Below are positions 46,685 to 53,949 of a stretch of DNA of 64,000 nucleotides, in pieces. The notes below the pieces were generated by a model that was given only the letters and a program-made list of their open reading frames with translations, did no database searches and had not been told where the DNA came from. Both the position numbers and the translations under genes were made by a program. Origin of the DNA: GCA-002282575 sp964606405 (GTDB taxonomy: Bacteria > Pseudomonadota > Gammaproteobacteria > Thiomicrospirales > Thiomicrospiraceae); the NCBI GenBank assembly GCA_964606405.1, contig CAZSGH010000005.1, positions 13,511 to 77,510 of the forward strand, in the 5' to 3' direction. Every line of letters begins with the position of its first letter. Within the stretch, counting starts at the first letter, position 1.

Positions 46685-46832
46685 AAATCGCGCATTGAGT
46701 CCTCTTTTGCTTGTTTTTAGATTTTCCAAGTTTATTTTTTGGCTGAAGGAAGGGATTTAATTGATGGGTTACATGCTATTTTGGCTTTCCCTTCCTTCAG
46801 ACCTCCTACCCGTTTAGGTTTTAGAAGCGACC
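46682..46832 (-). repeat. Family C repeat, copy 7 (reverse orientation)
   Basis: On the minus strand: CGCTTCTAAAACCTAAACGG, GTAGGAGGTCTGAAGGAAGG, AATAGCATGTAACCCATCAA, TTAAATCCCTTCCTTCAGCC, nearly identical to copy 3. Confidence 0.8.
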
Positions 46833-46844
46833 AGGAGTTGTTCG

Positions 46845-47534
46845 ATGATCGTATTGCGTTCAGTATTGTTTCAGTTGGGTTATGCGCTAAGTACGATTTT
46901 CTTTTCGTTAGTCAGTTTGCCCTTGTGGTTGGTGAGTAAGTCGTTGCGCTATCACATCATGACCTATATGGCGCGTTCGGTGATCTGGTGGTTGCGAGTA
47001 ACCTGCGGTTTAAGCTATCGCGTCAATGCACCGCATGGTTTGCCCAGTGAGGCTTGCGTGGCGCTTGTGCGTCATGAGTCGGCATGGGAGACTTTTGCTT
47101 TGCAGGAAATACTGCCACGTCAGGCGTGGGTACTTAAGCGCGAGTTGTTAAAAATTCCGTTTTTTGGTTGGGGGTTGCGTGCCATGTGGCCGATTGCTAT
47201 TGATAGGGGTGCTGGGCGAGCGGCCTTAAAGCAAGTCATCGATCAAGGCAAGGAGCGTCTTGCCGACGGTGCTTGGGTTGTGGTGTTTCCTGAGGGAACA
47301 CGTATGCCAGCGGGCGAGTTAGGAAAGATGAATATCGGTGGTGCAATGTTGGCAGAAAAGGCACAAGTACCTGTTGTGCTTGTTGCACACAATGCGGGAC
47401 GGTTTTGGGCGAAGGGCGCTTTCCACATTCATGCTGGTATGATTGATGTTCATGTGTCAGACGTGTTACCCGTTGGGTTAAGTGCACAAGAGATTAATGC
47501 ACAGGCAGAGGCTTTTTTTAAAGAGCACCTATGA
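46845..47534 (+). CDS. plsC: 1-acyl-sn-glycerol-3-phosphate acyltransferase (PlsC family)
   Basis: 229 residues. N-terminal membrane segment (about 5-30). PlsC motifs: RHESAWETF (the H-x4-D/E catalytic box with Glu), FFGWGLRAMWPIAIDRGAG, VVFPEGTRMPAG. Makes phosphatidic acid from lysophosphatidic acid. The pair gmhB-plsC is common in beta- and gammaproteobacteria, but here they are separated by a family C repeat. Confidence 0.88.
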   Translation: MIVLRSVLFQLGYALSTIFFSLVSLPLWLVSKSLRYHIMTYMARSVIWWLRVTCGLSYRVNAPHGLPSEACVALVRHESAWETFALQEILPRQAWVLKRELLKIPFFGWGLRAMWPIAIDRGAGRAALKQVIDQGKERLADGAWVVVFPEGTRMPAGELGKMNIGGAMLAEKAQVPVVLVAHNAGRFWAKGAFHIHAGMIDVHVSDVLPVGLSAQEINAQAEAFFKEHL

Positions 47535-47593
47535 CAATGCAATAGCGTCTGCAGCTTTTTTGCAGTTTTGTCATAAAAAACTTTCTTTTTTCT

Positions 47594-47622
47594 CTTGAAT
47601 TCGGTGTTTATAAGCACCATAA
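47594..47622 (+). promoter_or_regulatory. Sigma-32-like heat-shock promoter of groESL
   Basis: CTTGAA (47594-47599), 15-bp spacer, CACCATAA (47615-47622), close to the heat-shock consensus CTTGAA-N(13-15)-CCCCATnT. Predicted start near 47629. Confidence 0.7.
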
Positions 47623-47687
47623 ACAGCAATGAACAGGGCTTGCCATACGTGGCGAGTCAACTTTTTAACATAGGAGTTATCTTAATT

Positions 47688-47975
47688 ATGAATCTACGTC
47701 CCCTGAGTGACCGTGTTGTTGTCCGTCGTATGGAAGAAGAAAAAACCACCGTTGGCGGCATCTTGTTACCAGATAGCGCAAAAGAAAAGCCAGCAAAAGG
47801 CGAAATCTTAGCTGTTGGCGAAGGTAAGCGTTCTGATAACGGCACAGTTATCCCGATGAGCGTTAAAGTTGGCGATAATGTTTTGTTTGGCAAGTATGCA
47901 GGTCAGGAAGTTAAAGTTGATGGCGCTGATGTGTTGGTAATGCGTGAAGATGACATCATCGCCATCCTAGGCTAA
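47688..47975 (+). CDS. groES: Co-chaperonin GroES
   Basis: 95 residues. MNLRPLSDRVVVRRMEEE, the mobile loop TTVGGILLPDSAKEK and the end VMREDDIIAILG are standard. Lid of the GroEL folding chamber. AGGAG at 47672. The upstream in-frame extension to 47595 overlaps the promoter and is not used. A family A repeat follows directly, pushing groEL 198 bp away. Confidence 0.97.
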   Translation: MNLRPLSDRVVVRRMEEEKTTVGGILLPDSAKEKPAKGEILAVGEGKRSDNGTVIPMSVKVGDNVLFGKYAGQEVKVDGADVLVMREDDIIAILG

Positions 47976-47977
47976 TT

Positions 47978-48097
47978 AAACCTACTGCGCAGACATCTTG
48001 GGTTGTTGCTGTGGTGCTCACACTGCGTCATGTACTGATGTACATTCCTTGTGTTGTGCGCCTAGCGCCTACAATTTTGTCTGCTCGTGACGGTTTA
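47978..48097 (+). repeat. Family A hairpin repeat, copy 3
   Basis: AAACCTACTGCGCAGACATC ... CTGCTCGTGACGGTTTAT. Central hairpin ATGTAC-TGAT-GTACAT (48030-48045), flanked by CACA / TGTG. Lies between groES and groEL. Confidence 0.8.
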
Positions 48098-48173
48098 TCG
48101 CTTTACGGTTTAGTTGCCGTAACAGTTTATGATTAGTAAAGAAACAATTTAGTTAAAATTTAAGGAATTTAAA

Positions 48174-49802
48174 ATGTCTGCTAAAGATGTAAAGTTTGGT
48201 ATTGATGCGCGTGAGCGTATGGTTGAAGGTGTTAACATTTTGGCTAACGCAGTCAAAGTAACCCTAGGTCCTAAAGGTCGTAACGTGGTATTAGAAAAGT
48301 CTTTCGGTGCGCCAGTGGTTACCAAAGACGGTGTCTCTGTTGCACGTGAAATCGAATTAGAAGACAAGTTCATGAATATGGGTGCGCAGTTAGTTAAAAC
48401 TGTGGCTTCTCAGACCAATGATGCGGCTGGTGACGGCACAACAACGGCGACAGTATTGGCGCAAGCGATCGTTCGTGAAGGCATGAAGTCGGTTGCGGCT
48501 GGCATGAATCCAATGGACATCAAGCGTGGTATCGACAAAGCAGTCGTTGCTGCGGTTGAAGAAATCAAGAAGCTTTCTAAGCCTTGCTCAACAACAGCTG
48601 ATATTGCTCAGGTAGGTACTATTTCTGCTAACTCGGACAAAACCATCGGCGATTTGATTGCGCAGGCAATGGAACGTGTGGGTAAAGAAGGCGTGATTAC
48701 CGTTGAAGAAGGTTCTTCTTTAACAGACGAATTGGAAGTTGTGGAAGGTATGGACTTTGACCGTGGTTATTTGTCTCCTTACTTCGTGAACAATCAACAG
48801 AACATGACTGCCGATTTAGAAAACCCATTTGTGCTGTTGTTTGACAAGAAAATCAGCAGCATTCGTGATTTGATTCCTGCGTTAGAAGGCGTGGCTAAGT
48901 CTGGTCGTCCGTTGTTGATTATTGCTGAAGATGTCGAAGGCGAAGCGTTAGCGACGTTGGTCATTAACAGCATGCGCGGTATCGTGAAAGTCACAGCGGT
49001 TAAAGCGCCAGGTTTTGGTGATCGTCGTAAAGCGATTATGCAAGACATCGCGATTTTGACTGGTGGTACCTTAATTTCAGAAGAAATTGGTATGACACTT
49101 GAATCGGTTACATTGAACGAGTTCGGTCAAGCGAAACGTATCGTTGTTGGCAAAGACAGTACAACGATTATTGATGGTGCTGGTTCTAAAGAAGATATTG
49201 ACGCGCGCGTGTTGCAAATTCGTGCACAGGTCGAACAGACAACGTCTGACTACGATAAAGAAAAACTACAAGAGCGTTTGGCTAAGTTAGCTGGCGGTGT
49301 TGCAGTACTTAAAATCGGTGCTTCGACTGAAGTTGAAATGAAAGAGAAGAAAGACCGTGTAGAAGACGCGTTACATGCAACGCGTGCTGCGGTTGAAGAA
49401 GGCATCGTTCCTGGCGGTGGCGTTACCTTGTTACGTATCTCTGAAGCGGTTAAGTCGTTGAAAGGCGATAATCCTGATCAGGATATGGGTATCAAGATTG
49501 CTTGTCGTGCCATGCAAGAGCCAACGCGTATGATCGTGGGTAACTGTGGTTTAGAAGGTTCTGTTGTTATCAACAAGATCTTAGAAGGTTCGGGTTCTCA
49601 TGGTTTTGATGCGGCAAATGAAGTTTACGGTGATATGTTTGCAATGGGTATTATCGACCCAGCAAAAGTAACCCGCTCTGCATTGCAAAACGCGGCTTCT
49701 GTGGCTTCTTTAATCATCACGACTGAAGCGATGGTTGCAGAGTTGCCAAGCAAAGGTAATGCTGCACCAGCTGGTGGTGGCATGGATGGTATGGGCATGT
49801 AA
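48174..49802 (+). CDS. groEL: Chaperonin GroEL
   Basis: 542 residues. ATP-driven 14-mer folding chamber. Motifs: VTLGPKGRNVVLEKSFGAP, the ATP-binding AAGDGTTTATVLAQAI, APGFGDRRKAIMQDIA, AAVEEGIVPGGGVTLL, and the Gly-Met tail GGMDGMGM. Start ATG at 48174 with AAGGAA upstream. The unusual 198-bp gap from groES holds a family A hairpin, and another copy follows groEL. Confidence 0.98.
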   Translation: MSAKDVKFGIDARERMVEGVNILANAVKVTLGPKGRNVVLEKSFGAPVVTKDGVSVAREIELEDKFMNMGAQLVKTVASQTNDAAGDGTTTATVLAQAIVREGMKSVAAGMNPMDIKRGIDKAVVAAVEEIKKLSKPCSTTADIAQVGTISANSDKTIGDLIAQAMERVGKEGVITVEEGSSLTDELEVVEGMDFDRGYLSPYFVNNQQNMTADLENPFVLLFDKKISSIRDLIPALEGVAKSGRPLLIIAEDVEGEALATLVINSMRGIVKVTAVKAPGFGDRRKAIMQDIAILTGGTLISEEIGMTLESVTLNEFGQAKRIVVGKDSTTIIDGAGSKEDIDARVLQIRAQVEQTTSDYDKEKLQERLAKLAGGVAVLKIGASTEVEMKEKKDRVEDALHATRAAVEEGIVPGGGVTLLRISEAVKSLKGDNPDQDMGIKIACRAMQEPTRMIVGNCGLEGSVVINKILEGSGSHGFDAANEVYGDMFAMGIIDPAKVTRSALQNAASVASLIITTEAMVAELPSKGNAAPAGGGMDGMGM

Positions 49803-49805
49803 TTC

Positions 49806-49925
49806 AAACCTATTGCGCGGTCACCTTGCTTTGTTGCGCGGTGCTCGAGTCAGTTATGTACTACTTGTACATGCCTTCCTCTGTGCTCCGTGCGCCTCGC
49901 CATGTGAACCGCTCATAACGGTTTG
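49806..49925 (+). repeat. Family A hairpin repeat, copy 4
   Basis: AAACCTATTGCGCGGTCACC ... CCGCTCATAACGGTTTGA. Central hairpin ATGTAC-TACTT-GTACAT (49856-49872), flanked by GAG / CTC. Follows the groEL stop by three bases. Confidence 0.75.
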
Positions 49926-49943
49926 ATGTGTATTTATATGCAG

Positions 49944-49974
49944 AAAAACCCCGCAAGCAATTGCGGGGTTTTTT
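49944..49974. terminator. Bidirectional terminator
   Basis: AAAAACCCCGCAA-GCAA-TTGCGGGGTTTTTT between the convergent groEL and uvrA genes. Confidence 0.95.
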
Positions 49975-49988
49975 ATTGGGTTATTGTA

Positions 49989-52799
49989 TTATTTCATCAC
50001 TGCTTTCAAGTATTTTCCCGTCCAACTATGCTCACAAGCGGCAATCGCTTCTGGTGACCCTTGGGCAATAATCTGACCACCGCCATTACCGCCTTCAGGT
50101 CCCATATCAATAATCCAATCCGCTGTTTTAATCACATCCAAATTGTGCTCGATAACGACAATGCTATTGCCATGATCGCGTAGACGATGCAAGACAGTCA
50201 GCAATAGTTCGATGTCGTGGAAGTGTAGTCCTGTTGTTGGCTCGTCCAAAATATACAGGGTATTACCTGTGTCGCGTTTCGATAATTCCTTGGCAAGTTT
50301 AATGCGCTGCGCTTCACCACCCGACAGCGTGGTCGCGCTTTGACCGAGCTTGAGGTAAGACAATCCCACATCCATTAATGTTGCTAGTTTGCGCTTGATG
50401 GTCGGTACGGCATCGAAAAAGACCAGCGCATCTTCGATGGTCATATCAAGCATGTCGCTGATGGTTTTGCCTTTGTAGCGAATGTCGAGTGTTTCGCGGT
50501 TGTAACGACTGCCATGACAGACATCGCAGGGAACGTAAATATCGGGTAAAAAGTGCATTTCGACTTTAATCACGCCATCGCCTTGACAGGCTTCGCAGCG
50601 TCCGCCTGCGACGTTGAAGCTGAAACGCCCTGGTGTGTAGCCGCGCGCGCGCGACTCAGGCACACCAGCGAGTAGCTCGCGAATAGGGGTGAATAAGCCT
50701 GTATAGGTGGCGGGGTTAGAACGCGGTGTGCGCCCAATCGGGCTTTGGTCGATATTAATGACTTTATCGAAGTGTTCTAGCCCCTCGATGCGTTCATAGC
50801 TTTCGGGATGCAAGCTCGCACCATTGAGTTCATTTGCTGCAATGCGGTACAGGGTGTCGTTAATCAGTGTCGATTTGCCTGAACCCGAAACACCTGTAAT
50901 GCAGGTAAACAGCCCAACAGGTAAACTGAGGGTGACGTTTTTCAGGTTGTGCGTGTTGGCACCGACTAACACCAGTTGTTTTTCGCTGGGTTGGTGACGT
51001 TCAGGTATGACAATACCACGTTTGCCACTGAGGTATTGCCCTGTGAGCGATAGTGGGTTATTAATCACCTCATCGGGTGTACCTTGCGCGACAATGTGTC
51101 CACCATGCACCCCAGCTCCCGTGCCAATATCGATAAGGTAATCTGCTTGACGCATGGCATCTTCGTCGTGTTCTACCACGATAACGGTATTGCCTAAGTC
51201 GCGTAAGCGACGCAAAGAAGCCAGTAAACGGTCATTGTCACGCTGATGCAGTCCGATAGAAGGTTCATCGAGCACGTACATGACACCCGTTAGCCCCGAA
51301 CCAATTTGACTCGCCAATCGAATCCGTTGCGCTTCGCCACCCGATAGCGTTTCGGCACTGCGCTCAAGCGTTAAATACGATAAGCCTACCTGAATGAGGA
51401 AGCCCAAGCGGTTGCTGATTTCTTTAAGAATTTTATCGGCAATTTGTGCTTTATTGCCCGTCAGGGTCAGTTGACTAATCCAGTCGTGCAGGGTATTGAG
51501 CGGCATACGGGTCAGTTGCGGTAAGCTCATATCGGCAATAAACACATGACGCGCTGATTCGTTCAAACGACTGCCCTCGCAACTGGGGCAGGGGCTAATA
51601 ATACGCAACTGTGCCAATTCGGTTTTGACCGACTCAAACTCGCTATCCTTAAAACGGCGCTCGAACCACGGCAAAATGCCTTCCCACGGACGCGGTGCAT
51701 CGGAATAACGCCCAGCAGGGAGCGCGATGCGCTCGTTACCACTACCGTGCAACAGCTTGTGTTGTATGTCTTCGGGTAAGTCTTGCCAAGCGGTTTCTAA
51801 GTCGAATTGGTAATGGCTAGCAAGAGCAGTTAGCAAGGTTTTGGTGTAGGCGTTGCGCTTGTCCCAGCCATGAATCGCACCGTTGCCAACAGGCAGTTCG
51901 GGATGGGCGACAATGCGCGTATAATCAAAATGCTCGCTGTAACCCAAACCGTCGCAACTACCGCACGCACCGTGCGGGCTGTTAAACGAGAATAAACGCG
52001 GTTCGAGTTCGGCAATGCTATAACCACAATGCGGACAGGCAAACTTGCTCGAAAAGAGCAGCGAAAATTCCCCATCTTCTTCCGATAATGGTTCGACGCG
52101 GGCTAAGTTATTGCCTAACTTAATGGCTGTTTCAAAAGATTCTGCCAAACGCTGTTTAATATCGTCGCGCACTTTGAAGCGGTCGATGACGGCATCAATG
52201 TCGTGTTTCTTTTTTTGGTCGAGTTTTGGGATAGTGTCGAGTTCGACTAGCTCGCCATTGATGCGGGCACGAATATAACCTTGTGCCACCAATTCGGTGA
52301 GGATGTCTTTGTGTTCGCCTTTTTTGCCACGCACCACAGGGGCTAAAATCATCGCGCGTGTGTTTTCGGGCAGCTCTAAGGTGCGGTCAACCATCTGGCT
52401 GATGGTTTGGGCGTGCAGGTCGCAACCATGCGTCGGACAACGTGGCGTACCAACACGAGCAAACAGCAGACGGAAATAGTCGTAAATTTCAGTTACCGTG
52501 CCGACGGTTGAGCGAGGATTGTGGCTGGTCGCTTTTTGCTCGATGGCAATGGCAGGGGAAAGCCCGTCGATGCTGTCCATATCGGGCTTTTCCATCATCG
52601 ACAAAAATTGACGTGCATAGCTCGATAAGCTTTCGACATAACGACGTTGCCCTTCGGCATACAGGGTATCGAAGGCGAGTGATGACTTGCCCGAACCCGA
52701 TAAGCCCGTAATCACCACCAGCTTGTTTTTGGGGATGTCGATGTCGATATTTTTAAGGTTGTGCGTGCGTGCGCCGCGAACGCGAATATGCGTATCCAT
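49989..52799 (-). CDS. uvrA: Excinuclease ABC subunit A
   Basis: 936 residues. Damage-sensing ABC-type ATPase dimer of nucleotide excision repair. Two Walker A motifs (GLSGSGKSSLAFDT near 31, GVSGSGKSTLINDT near 640), two ABC signatures (LSGGEAQRI), and Cys-rich zinc modules (CPHCGYSIAE...GSCDGLG; CEACQGDGVIKVEM...CDVCHGSR). Start ATG at 52799 with MDTHIRVRGARTHNLKN. No clear SOS box was seen in the 79-bp gap upstream. ssb lies about 5.7 kb away on the other strand, with a lipoprotein/barrel pair inserted between. Confidence 0.98.
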   Translation of the reverse strand: MDTHIRVRGARTHNLKNIDIDIPKNKLVVITGLSGSGKSSLAFDTLYAEGQRRYVESLSSYARQFLSMMEKPDMDSIDGLSPAIAIEQKATSHNPRSTVGTVTEIYDYFRLLFARVGTPRCPTHGCDLHAQTISQMVDRTLELPENTRAMILAPVVRGKKGEHKDILTELVAQGYIRARINGELVELDTIPKLDQKKKHDIDAVIDRFKVRDDIKQRLAESFETAIKLGNNLARVEPLSEEDGEFSLLFSSKFACPHCGYSIAELEPRLFSFNSPHGACGSCDGLGYSEHFDYTRIVAHPELPVGNGAIHGWDKRNAYTKTLLTALASHYQFDLETAWQDLPEDIQHKLLHGSGNERIALPAGRYSDAPRPWEGILPWFERRFKDSEFESVKTELAQLRIISPCPSCEGSRLNESARHVFIADMSLPQLTRMPLNTLHDWISQLTLTGNKAQIADKILKEISNRLGFLIQVGLSYLTLERSAETLSGGEAQRIRLASQIGSGLTGVMYVLDEPSIGLHQRDNDRLLASLRRLRDLGNTVIVVEHDEDAMRQADYLIDIGTGAGVHGGHIVAQGTPDEVINNPLSLTGQYLSGKRGIVIPERHQPSEKQLVLVGANTHNLKNVTLSLPVGLFTCITGVSGSGKSTLINDTLYRIAANELNGASLHPESYERIEGLEHFDKVINIDQSPIGRTPRSNPATYTGLFTPIRELLAGVPESRARGYTPGRFSFNVAGGRCEACQGDGVIKVEMHFLPDIYVPCDVCHGSRYNRETLDIRYKGKTISDMLDMTIEDALVFFDAVPTIKRKLATLMDVGLSYLKLGQSATTLSGGEAQRIKLAKELSKRDTGNTLYILDEPTTGLHFHDIELLLTVLHRLRDHGNSIVVIEHNLDVIKTADWIIDMGPEGGNGGGQIIAQGSPEAIAACEHSWTGKYLKAVMK

Positions 52800-52878
52800 T
52801 TGCCCGTGCCGTGTGTTTGTTTTATTGGTCAGTTAGTATAGCTTAATCTGCACCATTTGATGATGGGTTTATATTTTT

Positions 52879-53949
52879 CTACCGATATCCTACCGTTAAC
52901 CAAAATTGGTTTGCTTGATCTGGGTTTGGGTTGTCACATGCCAAGCCGTATTGCCAATGACCCGAGCGGAGTTGCATCGAAAGAGTTTTTGATTCGGGGT
53001 ATAACAGAAAGCCAATGCCGTCGGCAACGACTTTTGTCAAGATGCCAACGCCTGTTTGACCATAGCCGTAGTGTTCACGGTAAGCAGCTTGTAGCGCCAT
53101 ACTTTCCGATATAGGCATTCGCACATTGGCATCAATCCAAGGTGACAAAGCCTGACTATATTGACTGGCATATTCTTTACCACTGAGCACTGGTGTGACT
53201 TGTAAATAACCGTTGGCATCGTAGCTGCTGACTGCGGGGCTGGCAGTTGCGGTAGTGCGGGGTGTATTTCCCCAGTCGATATGCCCCAAAGCATCGCGTA
53301 CCCATAGGTTGTAACTTGCCCAATCCGATTGTCCTTGTAAAGACAAGTCTAACGCATAGCCACGTCCTGTTGGGGTTGCACCGTCTGTGCGGCCGAAGAG
53401 TTTATCGGATTCGTACTGATAATCGACGTTAACCTGATAGTGATAGGTTTTATCGCTCAATGCAGAACCATTGCCTGTGATATGCCCATTAGTGAGTGTG
53501 TCGGTATTAAATATGCTACCACCAATGCCCAAACTATGTTGTCCTAAAGTGAGTTGATAGGACAATCGCGCTCCCGTACCACGCCATGCTTGCGCAGCAA
53601 AATCGAGCTGATAGCTTTTACCAACAGGCAAGGTCATATTTTGCGAGGTTAAATGATAAAACTCAGCAAAGTCTTGACTGTAGTGGTAGGACTGTTCGTA
53701 ACGATTTAATAATCCCAATTGCCAACCATTCGTTAGTCTTACGCCTGCTTCTAACCAGTTGCTGGTAAATGCGCGTTGACCAGAAGGATTAAAATTACCC
53801 TTGCCATCACCCAAATGAACAATACTGACCGATTCGCTTAGTGTCATACTGTCGAGTAAAAAATACGGCTGCCAACTGTCATCGGCATGTGCAGTTTGCG
53901 CCATAAAAAAAGAGGCGGCAAATGCCGCCCTAATCAGTTGATCGTTCAT
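52879..53949 (-). CDS. Outer-membrane beta-barrel protein
   Basis: 356 residues from ATG 53949. Signal peptide (LIRAAFAASFFMAQTAHA-DD). The mature part shows the alternating pattern and aromatic girdles of a porin-like barrel (WLEAGVRLTNGWQLGLLNRY, YHYQVNVDYQYES, FWLTVGYR at the end with aromatic/polar last residue). It resembles proteins of the DUF3570 kind, but I cannot assign a family. The start overlaps the stop of the lipoprotein gene (TGATG), so the two are coupled and probably work together at the surface. Confidence 0.7.
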   Translation of the reverse strand: MNDQLIRAAFAASFFMAQTAHADDSWQPYFLLDSMTLSESVSIVHLGDGKGNFNPSGQRAFTSNWLEAGVRLTNGWQLGLLNRYEQSYHYSQDFAEFYHLTSQNMTLPVGKSYQLDFAAQAWRGTGARLSYQLTLGQHSLGIGGSIFNTDTLTNGHITGNGSALSDKTYHYQVNVDYQYESDKLFGRTDGATPTGRGYALDLSLQGQSDWASYNLWVRDALGHIDWGNTPRTTATASPAVSSYDANGYLQVTPVLSGKEYASQYSQALSPWIDANVRMPISESMALQAAYREHYGYGQTGVGILTKVVADGIGFLLYPESKTLSMQLRSGHWQYGLACDNPNPDQANQFWLTVGYR

